Assembly (NCBI RefSeq): GCF_932526225.1
Contig: NC_064044.1
Span: 15,625,453-15,689,452 of the forward strand
Origin: Nematostella vectensis
Lineage: Eukaryota; Cnidaria; Anthozoa; Actiniaria; Edwardsiidae
Reading direction: 5' to 3'
DNA length: 64,000 nucleotides
The notes under the pieces are model-generated. The model searched no databases. It was not told the DNA's origin and was given only the letters and a program-made list of their open reading frames with translations. The translations under genes and the position numbers were made by a program. Positions within the stretch are counted from its first letter, which is position 1, and each line of letters opens with the position of its first letter. Below, in pieces: positions 1 through 11,796 of this stretch.

Positions 1-853
1 TCACTCTTTCTGGTTCCCGCTGATAACAGGATAATTAAATAGTAACTTTATTCAATTAGGGTAAACTTACATGAGCTTTGATAAACTATGTGCCTCTCCT
101 TAAACTATAATTACACTTGAATAAAAATAAAAAGTTCAATAAATTATTTGTATTTCGAAAATAAAAGTGTAAGTGACTATATCTGGTAATCTCTCAAATG
201 TCACGTTTTCTTGTCAAAATATGAGCCAGATAATCGGGGCACTGATTCGATAAACATTTCAAAACTAGGTACAATCTATTTATATTAATTTCATCATAAA
301 AAGCATAACCAATCTAAGGTTTTAAAAGTTTGTTCTCTTTATTTTCTGCAATCTTATCTAATCTGTAACCTCTTAATTGGGTATGCAAATTGTTTCTCAA
401 ATTCAACTCTAACATATGACTTTAAGCACTCGTGTTTGTGGCCATTTAAACGCATTTGCCCAAGTTCGAATCCTATCCCTTGAGAGGGAATTTTCCAAGT
501 TCAATCCAGTGAGTTGAAGTTATTCCTCCTGTGTTTCCAAGTTCAATCCAGTGAGTTGAAGTTATTCCTCCTGTGTTTCCAGTCTTCTCATTTAAGGACT
601 CTGGGTCCTGTCTTTACAAGCCGCGCTGCACAAACCTGAACCGAAGGGACGTAAAACGGCTCACTAGCAACGGAATAAACCCTCTGGCAGTGACCAAAAT
701 TGACAGCGCTTGATTTTGAGGTTGGTGCTCTGTTGTGCCATGCGCACCAGCTTAATACTAGTGGAAGCTAGTTCATGCATAATTCAAGAGCCCTTGAGTG
801 AAAATAACATGCATTCTTATGCATTACATACCAAAATATTACAACGTCCTTCC
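1..853. other. No gene recognised; one short tandem duplication
   Basis: AT-rich sequence with no supported coding exon. A segment of about 40 bases starting CCAAGTTCAATCCAGTGAG occurs twice in tandem near 496-575. A TTTATT on the plus strand near 46 would read AATAAA on the minus strand and could serve the MS4A-like gene, but nothing ties it to that gene. Confidence 0.4.
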
Positions 854-1082
854 CTAAACAGCGGATAGATCTCGGCTGGGTTCCTAGAAGCAAGGGATAG
901 ATTTGTTGTAATGGACCGGCTTCATTCACTCTTCTCTCAGACCCATACACCAACGACTATTGGTTGTCTAGTCTGTCCGATCTGTTTAGGCAGTTCTTGG
1001 GTTGGTGATGGCTGAAACAGTATAAGTACGTAATTAATGTAGCCCTAAAATCTCCATCTTACCGAAAACATACATTAGAAAC

Positions 1083-2008
1083 AAGCCCCTTGTAGAACTA
1101 TTTTAACAAAGACGCTTAAACTGCCTAACTAGCGAGATGACCCTTGTAGAACTATTTTAACAAAGACGCTTAAACTGCCTAACTAGCGAGAAGCCCCTTG
1201 TAGAACTTCATTAACAAGGACACTTAAACTGCCTAACTAGCGAGAAGCCCCTTGTAGAACTTCATTAACAAGGACACTTAAACTGCCTAACTAGCGAGAA
1301 GCCCCTTGTAGAACTTCATTAACAAGGACACTTAAACTGCCTAACTAGCGAGAAGCCCCTTGTAGAACTTCATTAACAAGGACACTTAAACTGCCTAACT
1401 AGCGAGAAGCCCCTTGTAGAACTTCATTAACAAGGACACTTAAACTGCCTAACTAGCGAGAAGCCCCTTGTAGAACTTCATTAACAAGGACACTTAAACT
1501 GCCTAACTAGCGAGAAGCCCCTTGTAGAACTTCATTAACAAGGACGCTTAAACTGCCTAACTAGCGAGAAGCCCCTTGTAGAACTTCATTAACAAGGACA
1601 CTTAAACTGCCTAACTAGCGAGAAGCCCCTTGTAGAACTTCATTAACAAGGACACTTAAACTGCCTAACTAGCGAGAAGCCCCTTGTAGAACTTCATTAA
1701 CAAGGACGCTTAAACTGCCTAACTAGCGAGAAGCCCCTTGTAGAACTTCATTAACAAGGACACTTAAACTGCCTAACTAGCGAGAAGCCCCTTGTAGAAC
1801 TTCATTAACAAGGACGCTTAAACTGCCTAACTAGCGAGAAGCCCCTTGTAGAACTTCATTAACAAGGACACTTAAACTGCCTAACTAGCGAGAAGCCCCT
1901 TGTAGAACTTCATTAACAAGGACACTTAAACTGCCTAACTAGCGAGAAGCCCCTTGTAGAACTTCATTAACAAGGACACTTAAACTGCCTAACTAGCGAG
2001 ATGACCCT
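1083..2008. repeat. 54-bp minisatellite, about 17 units
   Basis: A tandem array with a 54 bp period; successive units start with AAGCCCCTTGTAGAAC at 1191, 1245 and 1299. The first two and the last units diverge (ATTTTAACAAAGACGC, GATGACCCT), while the middle ones are almost identical apart from a GACACTT/GACGCTT change. It lies 3' of exon 3 of the minus-strand MS4A-like gene, so it is probably in its last intron or 3' flank. It carries no obvious splice or coding signal. Confidence 0.95.
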
Positions 2009-2309
2009 GGTAGAACTCCGTTAACAATAAACTCCGTTATGCGGGTTTCCCCAGTTTTAGAGTACGACGCGCGCTAACGTGGCCACCTTGACAGTTTTGC
2101 CAATAAAGATGCGAAAAACGTGCTATCTGATGAGAATCAACGTTATTAGCCAATCAGCGAGGTAAAGAAATGCTTTAGTGCTCATCAGAACACAAAGGAA
2201 GCCTACGATATGAAGTTTGTGTAATTCAAAACTATATTCTCACATGCAGATTTGCGCAGCGTCTTTGAAAGTTTGTATTTGTGGCCACGGTAGCGGGAGT
2301 CGCACTATT

Positions 2310-2468
2310 AAAAATCATGACTCACTTCCTTTAGTAACATTGCATAATGCTTGTAGCCTGTAATAAAATCATGACTCACTTCCTTCAGTAACATTGCATA
2401 TGCCTTGTAGCCTGTTAAAAATTATGACTCACTTCCTTCAGGAACATTGCATATGCCTTGTAGCCTGT
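2310..2468 (-). repeat. Three tandem copies of the exon 3 end plus 5' splice site (about 52 bp unit)
   Basis: The copy at about 2417-2468 is the real 3' end of exon 3 of the MS4A-like gene with its donor (minus strand, GAA then GTGAGTCAT). Two further copies at about 2365-2416 and 2310-2364 keep roughly 36 exonic bases and the GTGAGTCAT donor, with a few substitutions (for example CTGAAGGAA to CTAAAGGAA). Reading past the first donor meets an in-frame stop seven codons later, so use of either downstream donor would truncate the protein. Confidence 0.85.
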
Positions 2469-5400
2469 GATTGATGTCGCTGATGCCACAACAAACTCGA
2501 TAAGACACAGAACGACCAAGAAAATGTTTACTACCCGAGCCCTCGCATGCAAGATAATCATTGGCCAGATGAGGAGACACGTGACCAGCGAAAAGCCGAA
2601 CATAGCACCAATCTGTCGATACAAATTAATATAAGAGTGTTGACCAGCCACTCCGTTTTACTACGATCTCTTTGATGAAATCTTACAACCAATATAACCT
2701 CTTTGCTGATAGCTTGCAACCATTCGTGATTATAGTATGGTACTTTATACACGATATCTGATGGAACTTTCTTGCTTGGATTGGCCGCTAGAATGGGGGC
2801 TTTGCGTGATTTGTTATTGTCCCGGAGTGCTGGCCTTTTTAAAATTTTCCATTATCATGAAAAAAGGTTTAGTTCGGTGAGGAAGGGCTTGGGGATATGG
2901 GTGTCAATCACCGTCATTATCACTGTCACTTTCATCATCACTATCACCGTCATAACCACCATCACCGTCATTATCACTATCACCGTCATCATCACCATCA
3001 CCGTCATCATCACCATCACCGTCATTATCACTATCACCATCACCATCACCGTCAATATCACCATCACCGTCACCATCACCATCACCGTCATCATCACCAT
3101 CACCGTCATCATCACCATCACCGTCATCATAACCATCACCGTCATCATCACTATCACCGTCATCATCACCATCATCGTCATCATCACCATCACCGTCATT
3201 ATCACCATCACCGTCATTATCACTATCACCGTCATCATCACCATCACTGCATTATCACTATCACCGTCATCATCACCATCACCGTTATTATCACTATTGC
3301 CGTCATCATCACCATCACCATCACCATCACCATCACCGTCACCATCACCATCACCGTCATTATCACTATCACCGTCATCATCACCATCACCGTCATTATC
3401 ACTATCACCGTCACCATCACCATCACCGTCATTATCACTATCACCGTCATTATCACTATCACCGTCATCATCACCATCACCGTTATTATTACTATCACCT
3501 TCATCATCACCATCACCGTCATTATCACTATCACCGTCACCATCACCATCACCGTCATTATCACTATCACCGTCATCATCACCTTCACCGTCATTATCAC
3601 TATCACCGTCATCATCACTATCACCGTCATCATCACCATCACCGTTATTATCACTATTACCGTCATCATCACCATCACCATCACCGTCATCATCACTATC
3701 GCAGTCATCATCACTATCACCGTCATCATCACCATCACCGTCATTATCACTCTCACCGTCATCATCACCATCACCGTCATTATCACCATCACCGTCATTA
3801 TCACCATCACCGTCATTATCACTATCGCAGTCATCATCACCATCACCGTCATTATCACTATCACCATCATCATCACCATCACCGTCATTATCACTATCGC
3901 AGTCATCATCACCATCACCGTCATCATCACCATTACCGTCATTATCACTATCACCGTCATCATCACTATCGCAGTCATCATCACCATCACCGTCATTATC
4001 ACTATCACCGTCATCATCACTATCACCGTCATTATCACTATCGCAGTCATCATCACCATCACCGTCATCATCACCATTACCGTCATTATCACTATCACCG
4101 TCATCATCACCATCACCGTCATCATCACCATCACCATCACCGTCATCATTACCATCACCGTCATTATCACCATCACCGTCATTATCACTATCACCGTCAT
4201 CATCACCATCACCGTCATCATCACCATCACTGCATTATCACTATCACCGTCATCATCACCATCATCGTCATCATCACCATCACCGTTATTATCACTATTA
4301 CCGTCATCATCACCATCACCATAACCGTCATCATCACCATCACCGTCATTATCACTATCACCGTCATCATCACCATCACCGTCATTATCACTATCACCGT
4401 CACCATCACCATCACAGTCATTATAACTATCACCGTTATTATCACTACCACCGTCATCATCACCATCACCGTCATTATCACTATCACCGTCATCATCACC
4501 ATCACCATCACCGTCATCATCACCATCACCATCACCATCACCGTCATTATCACTATCACCGTCATCATCACCATCACCGTCATTATCACCATCACCGTCA
4601 TCATCACTATCACCGTCATCATCACCATCACCGTCATTATCACCATCACCGTCATTATCACTATCACCGTCATCATCACCATCACCGTCATCATCACCAT
4701 CACTGTCATTATCACTATCACCGTCATTATCACCATCACCATCACCATCACCGTCATCATCACCATCACCTTCATTATCACTATCACCGTCATCATCACC
4801 ATCACCGTCATTATCACTATCACCGTCACCATCACCATCACCGTCATTATCACTATCACCGTTATTATCACTATCACCGTCATCATCACCATCACCGTCA
4901 TTATCACTATCACCGTCATCATCACCTTCACCGTCATTATCACTATCACCGTCATCATCACTATCACCGTCATCATCACCATCACCGTTATTATCACTAT
5001 TACCGTCATCATCACCATCACCATCACCGTCATCATCACTATCGCAGTCATCATCACTATCACCGTCATCATCACCATCACCGTCATTATCACTCTCACC
5101 GTCATCATCACCATCACCGTCATTATCACCATCACCGTCATTATCACCATCACCGTCATTATCACTATCGCAGTCATCATCACCATCACCGCCATTATCA
5201 CTATCACCGTCATCATCACTATCGCAGTCATCATCACCATCACCGTCATTATCACTATCACCGTCATCATCACTATCACCGGCATTATCACTATCGCAGT
5301 CATCATCACCATCACCGTCATCATCACCATTACCGTCATTATCACTATCACCGTCATCATCACCATCACCGTCATCATCACCATCACCATCACCGTCATC

Positions 5401-7660
5401 ATTACCATCACCGTCATTATCACCATCACCGTCATTATCACTATCACCGTCATCATCACCATCACCGTCATCATCACCATCACTGCATTATCACTATCAC
5501 CGTCATCATCACCATCATCGTCATCATCACCATCACCGTTATTATCACTATTACCGTCATCATCACCATCACCATAACCGTCATCATCACCATCACCGTC
5601 ATTATCACTATCACCGTCATCATCACCATCACCGTCATTATCACTATCACCGTCACCATCACCATCACAGTCATTATAACTATCACCGTTATTATCACTA
5701 CCACCGTCATCATCACCATCACCGTCATTATCACTATCACCGTCATCATCACCATCACCATCACCGTCATCATCACCATCACCATCACCATCACCGTCAT
5801 TATCACTATCACCGTCATCATCACCATCACCGTCATTATCACCATCACCGTCATCATCACTATCACCGTCATCATCACCATCACCGTCATTATCACCATC
5901 ACCGTCATTATCACTATCACCGTCATCATCACCATCACCGTCATCATCACCATCACTGTCATTATCACTATCACCGTCATTATCACCATCACCATCACCA
6001 TCACCATCACCGTCATCATCACCATCACCTTCATTATCACTATCACCGTCATCATCACCATCACCGTCATTATCACTATCACCGTCACCATCACCATCAC
6101 CGTCATTATCACTATCACCGTTATTATCACTATCACCGTCATCATCACCATCACCGTCATTATCACTATCACCGTCATTATCACTATCACCGTCATCATC
6201 ACCATCACCGTCACCGTCATTATCACTATCACCGTCATCATCACTATCACCGTCATCATCACTACCACCGTCATCATCACTACCACCGTCATCATCACTA
6301 TCACCGTCATCATCACTATCACCGTCATCATCACTATGACCGTCATCATCACTATCACCGTCATCATCACCATCACCGTCATCATTAGGCATATGTAGAT
6401 TGTGCTCAGCAAGTTTTAAGCAACTATTGGTGTTTTGAGCAACTTTTCGTAGGACCAGTAACTTTTGCCTTCCTTTGCAACTTTTGAGCAACGAATTGGT
6501 ATAAATCGATCCAAACCATCAAAAAGTTCGTTTTTTCATCTAAAAAATAATTTAATCGCAGTAGATTTTATTAAAACGGCTCCCAAATGGTCCTTGACAT
6601 TCCTCACTCGTTTTACGTGTGCCCCTGAAATCTGGACAGCGGCTATATTTATCGTGGCCTACCTATACTTCACGCGCGAAGTATAACGAAACTCTTTTTA
6701 TTGGACGTAAAATGATTGGAAAAATATTAAATGCATAATTGTTAAAATAAAAAAACAAACAAACATGCTTTGAGCATTTATCTAGAACAAACGACTCTAG
6801 AGAGCGAGCAACTTTTGTTAATTACTGGTGGCAACTTTTGGATATATTAGCAACTTTATAGCAACTTTTGTTAATTACTGGTGGCAACTTTTGGATATAT
6901 TAGCAACTTTAGAGCAACTTTCGGCTACATTATTAAGCAACTTTTCCCAAATTTACAAGCGCAATATACACATGCCTAGTCATCATCACCATCACCGTTA
7001 TCATCACTATCACCGTCATCATCACCATCACCCTCATCATCACCATCACCGTCATTATCACTATCACCGTCATCATCACTTTCACCGTCATCATCACTAT
7101 CATCATCACAAACGATCTTATTATTACAAATCATCATCATTGTCATCATCATCACCATCATAAGCCATTATCACAAACGTCATTATCTGTTATCCATTAT
7201 CCACCATTATAATCTTATATATCATCACAATAATTATTCATTAACATCAATTTTATCTTAAACCATTATGAAACCATCTACAAATAATGGATTCATTATA
7301 TAAGTGATATTAAGTACTCACCCAGCTCGTTTTCGCAGCGTTGTCAATTATAGTTCCAACAACCCCCAACGCACCCGTGATTATTGCCTACACAATGATT
7401 AAAATGATTGAAATGATCAAATTATTCTTAATTTTTAAAAATAAGTTGTTGTTTTATAAATAGTGATTATGTACGCCATCAGCCCTTAGCAAGCCACCTA
7501 CCCAAGCTCCGACCCAGACACTAAAACCAAAGACGCCATATCGACCGTACCAATCCTCCTCGAAAACCGGTAACGCGAAAAGGCTGACTAAAAATATCAG
7601 CGTACCGATAACAACTTGAGCAACACACCACCAACGAATCGGTTGCGTTTTGAACTGCAT
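2433..7660 (-). CDS. MS4A/CD20-like four-transmembrane protein gene (partial model)
   Basis: Three minus-strand exons join in phase 0. Exon 1 is 7502-7660 (53 codons from ATG at 7660, donor GTAGGT). Exon 2 is 7322-7387 (22 codons, acceptor TAG, donor GTGAGT). Exon 3 is 2433-2612 (60 codons, acceptor CAG, donor GTGAGT). The 135 residues contain four hydrophobic segments, roughly 12-33, 43-67, 77-96 and 105-125. The first hydrophobic pair, with a WVGAWAIITGALG junction between exons 1 and 2, resembles MS4A/CD20-type membrane proteins; other tetraspan families are not excluded. MS4A proteins act in plasma-membrane channels or receptor complexes; a role here is unknown. A possible last exon at 854-883 (acceptor CTAG, nine codons then TAG) is in phase but weak. 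Intron 2 holds the CAT/CAC satellite. Confidence 0.7.
2900..6388. repeat. CAT/CAC trinucleotide-type satellite, 3.5 kb, in intron 2 of the MS4A-like gene
   Basis: A degenerate array of CATCAC, CATCAT, CGTCAT and TATCAC hexamers. It has a higher-order structure: the segment starting TGCATTATCACTATC at 4231 recurs at 5484 (offset 1,253 bp) with nearly the same sequence of variants, and a shorter related start is at 3248. Because the basic period is a multiple of three and stops are rare, frames of 300-1,200 codons stay open on both strands; they read as His/Tyr/Arg, Ile/Thr, Ser/Pro or Asp/Gly runs and are not genes. The strands are strongly asymmetric: the plus strand has almost no G outside CG. 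Confidence 0.95.
6389..6975. other. Intron sequence with a short tandem duplication
   Basis: No exon is seen. A segment starting GCAACTTTTGTTAATTACTG occurs at about 6807 and again at about 6859, and GCAACTTT recurs between 6410 and 6935. This is intron 2 of the minus-strand MS4A-like gene. Confidence 0.6.
6976..7165. repeat. Second, short CAT/CAC repeat block
   Basis: About 190 bp of the same CATCATCACCATCACC pattern as the main satellite, about 600 bp away from it and 160 bp from exon 2 of the MS4A-like gene. It fades into degenerate CATTAT-rich sequence to about 7280. Confidence 0.9.
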
Positions 7661-8639
7661 TTTTATCAAACGTTTTGCTTTTCTGTTACCTCCACTATAC
7701 GTTCACTCTGAGATCGTGCTTTGCTTCATGTTATTGGTTATATTGGCCCCGCTACTATTACCACGAGACAAAGATTAAGAAAGTTAGCCAATTGGCAAGC
7801 GAGAATCCCTGTTAGTTAACCAATTAGCGCGCGAGGTTCCCTGATCTGATTTATACAAACTTTCCTAGTGTCTGACGCGCATCGAAGCATTTCTTTGTCA
7901 CGCATGATAACTATGAAAAGGCACGTTTCTCGCATCATAGGCATTATTTACACGCCGTTCTTTTCATGTGCCGTTAGTGACGTTCTGAATGCAAATAAGC
8001 AAAGTAGATTGTTTCATCTTCAGTTGAATGCATTATATGGAAAGGTACATGAAAATAACGGTGACTGCACTAACAGTGAAGTCGTTTTAAAACGTCGAAC
8101 TTTAAGCAAAATCAACGAGAAAGCAAAGTGCTAATATGATTTCGTTAAGGGCTTGTTTTGCAAACTATAGCTTGCACGGGGAATCACGCGACTTTTTGGG
8201 TTAGCAAACTCTCTCGCGCTACGGCTTTTGGCGTTGAGATAACAAACAACAAAAAGCAACTTTAGTCAGCGCCTACCAATCGGTCAAAAAAAATTTTTCA
8301 CGCCCGGAAGAAATAATTTTCATTTAAACAAAATATTTCAGGCGTGATGGCCGCAGTCATTTCTGCGTTTGTTTTGGCGGGAGTTATTGTCACTAAAAAG
8401 TCACGTGACTTTTGGTGCAAGTCGACAGGCTTGGTAATGATCATTACGGTATCCCTGTGCTGGGCGTTTAGAATAAATGATACAATAGATGAGTGCTAGC
8501 CAATCAGATGGCGTAACTAGCGGTTAGAAATCCAATACTTGGGAAGCCTGTGGTTTTTCACCAAAAGGGCATGTTTTGGCGGGAATGTTATAAAGTATTG
8601 AAATATTGAATAAATTTTACGAAATTGCCCCTTGACAGG
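7661..8639. other. Upstream region of the MS4A-like gene; no gene recognised
   Basis: The sequence just upstream of the ATG at 7660 contains two inverted CCAAT-type motifs and a repeated segment (AGCCAATTGGCAAGCG near 7779, AACCAATTAGCGCGCG near 7819), which could belong to a promoter. An open frame at 7868-8134 has no features I recognise. Near 8400 a TCACGTGAC core followed by GTGCAAGTCG resembles sequences elsewhere in the window and may be an interspersed repeat. Confidence 0.4.
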
Positions 8640-8860
8640 TAATCCGGAATTCATGAAAAAATAAGAAATCCGAAATCCGGAATCCATGCTACTGGAATCC
8701 GGAATCCACACAGTAGGATTCGGAATCCAAGACTTAAGGTGGAATCCGGAATACAAGAATCCTTGAAACAAAAATGGAATCCGGCATCCACGGGAAAAAA
8801 CCCACATGGAATCCGGAATTCACACACTAGGACCCGGAATCCAAAAACCTATTGGAAAAC
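8640..8860. repeat. GGAATCC-rich short repeat
   Basis: The heptamer GGAATCC or its variants (GGAATCCGGAATCCA) occurs more than ten times in about 220 bp, irregularly spaced. It keeps both strands open for about 95 codons, but neither product looks like a real protein. Confidence 0.75.
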
Positions 8861-9305
8861 CTGTCATGGGGCAATACGAAATGTTGCCGTACTGTTTTTT
8901 TGTGTACTTGCTTTTAGCGGGAAGAGTAAGTGCAAGTCCGTTCGAGCCTCTCTTTGGTGTAAAACCACAGGCCTCCCAAGTATCGCGATTTTAACCTCTA
9001 AAATTTATAAAGAGCAAATACTGTGATGGAGTTTGGGCTCCCTCTAGTTTCAACATAATAATCATGCGCGGAACTTGTCCGTTATCCACGAGAAGTCGTG
9101 AAGTCAAAGCCGTAGACACCCTCGATTATTTTTAAATTGAAAACACAGTTTTCTTTGCACAATAATGCAATAACGTTGAATACTTGGATTTTTTTTCAAC
9201 GGCGACAAAAATTGTGTTAAAAGAAACGTAGAGTAAAGAAACGGGCAGTCTTGCTTAAAAAAAAAAAAAGAAATATTCGTTTTTCAATATAGACTAAAGC
9301 TAAAT

Positions 9306-9982
9306 CGCAGTGGCTATATGCCCGACAGTCGGGAGGGGTCCTCAATGGACCTATAGCAAAGAGACACTCGTGAATGTTATATGCTACAATGACACTGTCG
9401 GGAAAATCAATAAGACATTCGAGCAGAGTAGCTTACGAGAGGTTCACAAAATTGAGGCGCGGGTACCTCAGGTTCCTTTGTGTTGTACAGTTCGCTAAGG
9501 GTGCTGGGGACGAAATCATCATCACTCAAGATCATCCCTTATGATCTTGAATCAATCCAGCACAGGGTACCCAAGTGTCAGGGTCTTAGTAAGGGCCAGC
9601 AGGCCCGTTGCTGTGATTTCCCCCCCCCCCCCCCCAGATTTTAGTTTTAGGGTTACTTACTTTTCAAGTAACGCAGTGACTATATAATTGGCTTATTTGA
9701 TTAATCTAGAAACTGTCGGGCATTTACTCCATTGAAGACCTGTCCCAACAGTGTTATTGTAGCATATAAAATTTACAAGTGTCACTTTGATAAGGATTTT
9801 ATAGTGTACATTCAATTGCGACCACAAAGCTTAATTCAGAATCGTTTGCCCTTTCTCGACAATATAGAATACTTTGAACTCACTAGGTCGACAATTTAAT
9901 GAGTTACTTGAATAAATTGAAAACTGTCGGGCATTTAGTCCATTGTGGACCTTTCGCGACTGTCGGGAATATAGCCACTGCG
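9306..9982. mobile_element. 677-bp inverted-repeat DNA element with perfect 9-bp target duplication
   Basis: The left end CGCAGTGGCTATATGCCCGA and the right end (reverse complement CGCAGTGGCTATATTCCCGA) form terminal inverted repeats. Inside them, further inverted segments with CTGTCGGG, ATGGACC and TTATATGCTACAATGACAC extend the palindrome. AAGCTAAAT is present directly on both sides (9297-9305 and 9983-9991), a perfect 9 bp duplication. There is no transposase frame, so this is a non-autonomous element. A 9 bp duplication suggests Mutator-like mobilisation, but I cannot assign the family from the ends alone. It lies about 400 bp upstream of the MCM3AP start. Confidence 0.9.
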
Positions 9983-10396
9983 AAGCTAAATACCTGGTAG
10001 GAAGGGCTAAATATCCGTTAGTTGGTTAGAAACGCGCGATAGAGTTCACTTCTTATACCTTAGGGGCAAAGGGGGGAAGAGACCCACGAAGATGGCCAAA
10101 GCCTCTCTTTCGTTCATATATTGCCCGAGATCCTTTATTGGGTTACATAAAGTACCCGCCTGGTATAACCGCTGATAAGATGCGGACTCTTCTATTTCTG
10201 ATTTTTTACTGAGCCGAGTTTGACCGATTTATTCACGTGTTGTTTGTGGAAATTGTCAAATATTTGAAAGCACTGGCTCGGATCTGCTTATGATGCTAAG
10301 CCAGATCAGACAGAAAAAGGTAACGTTATGTAGACATTCTCACGTCTGGTGAGTCTTACTTATTCCTTGTGCCTTCGCGTTGAATACGATAAAAAC

Positions 10397-11796
10397 ATGG
10401 ATGATGAATTCAAGTTTGGTTGTATTCCCGAATGTCTTGTTAGGATCTGTGATTTTTGAAACGTATAGTACAGTCGATTCATTATAACTCTAAGCTCCCG
10501 TGTCCACTCGTAGTCGGACTGATTTTATTTCTTTTCATGCTGATCTTAGCTTTTTATTGTATGGTGCTCGAGTTATGAGCTCAGTTTTTGTTATTGCAAA
10601 TTATTTAGTAGTGTACTGTACATTTGGTAAGTTATTTATTCTGTGATTTATACTCGTCTCGTAGCAGATTAAGAATAAGTATCCTTTTTGTTAAAGAAAA
10701 AAGAGGCTGTTAGGCGATTATCCCAAGGACCAAGCAAGGTTAAGAAGACATCTCCAGGATTCACAGACAACCCCAATAGAAGCACATCATTACGAGGTAT
10801 CTCTTGCTGATTACAGATTGATTGGAATACTTTTAGATTTAGGCATATCACCTTCCCCCTCACCCACAAAAATAAATATCTATTTATGAATGCATTTATA
10901 TATACGAAAAGTATAAAGTAAAATGACAGTTTGTTGTACTTATAGCCCAGTATTCGCTCCTTGTGTGTAGAAAGTAAGCAGGTTTTCCTCTTTATATAGA
11001 ACCCAGCAATGTACCAGCAGGTTCTGTGTTTGGTGGCACTACATTTAGACAACCTGTATTTGGATCAGCACAGCCAGCTCCAACAACTCCAGTGTTGGGA
11101 AACTCAGGGGAAGTATTTGGATCAAGACAAACAGACACTTTTGGTGCTGGATTGGAGAAGGGAAACTTTAACTTAAAAAGCTCACAGGAGACCCAGGGAA
11201 AGGGTGTATTTGGGTTCAATATCTCTACAGCTTCTACTGAAATACCTAGAAGTACGTTTACACAAGCTTCATCTGTTCAACGCTTGTTTGGAACAAGCCA
11301 GGATGATGCAGGAGTTGGAGTATTCTCTGGTAGTGCACCGGGGAATTTTTCTGCAACATTTACTCCAATTTCAACTACATCATCTGTGTTTGGGGCAAGC
11401 TCCTCTAAGGGACGATCATTTAGTTTCGGCCAACCGAAAGAAATAAAACAGGCTGCACCTTTTGGCTTTCCCATAACCCCAACCATAGAATCCTCAAAGG
11501 AGCACAATGTGTTTGGTGCTGCCACTGTTTCTAGAGGGCCCAGCGTGTTTGGAGCTAACCCATTTGGAAAATCAACCCCCTCCCTTAAGAGAACAAGCCC
11601 ACATAATAAATCAGGCAACCAACAGACGAGTCCCACTACAGACATCTCAGCACTGAAAGGCCTGGTGATAAGGGAGATTCCAGAAGCATTCAACAAGAAC
11701 CCCTGGCTAAAGAGATTTTACTCCAGATTTGGGGAAGTGGCTAAAATCATATGCTACCCAGGGAAGAAGAGTGCTTCTGTGATATTTAAGACACAT
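10397..11796 (+). CDS. MCM3AP: MCM3AP exons 1-2: start, FG-repeat region and first half of RRM-like domain
   Basis: Exon 2 is 11000-11796 (acceptor TATATAG, donor GTAAGT). It encodes nucleoporin-like repeats: VFG occurs repeatedly, with TFG, LFG, SFG, PFG and NPFG, in a Ser/Thr/Gly/Pro-rich chain. In GANP such repeats bind export receptors and pore components. The RRM-like domain begins at [13 protein letters not shown], about residue 226. Exon 1 is inferred as 10397-10418: ATG followed by DDEFKF and one base, with donor GTTGTA. It is the only upstream ATG I found that joins exon 2 in phase, and it ends in an FG-like KF, but the donor is weak and transcript evidence is lacking. Confidence 0.85.

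Noticed and set aside
2772-6491. Open frames of 300-1,208 codons on both strands, rich in His, Ser/Pro, Ile/Thr or Asp/Gly
   Set aside because: They are translations of the CAT/CAC satellite. All frames are open because the repeat rarely forms stops, and the content is pure low-complexity sequence inside an intron.
10669-11219. Minus-strand frames of 75-127 codons overlapping exon 2
   Set aside because: They are shadows of the FG-repeat exon and its upstream intron, with no family resemblance.
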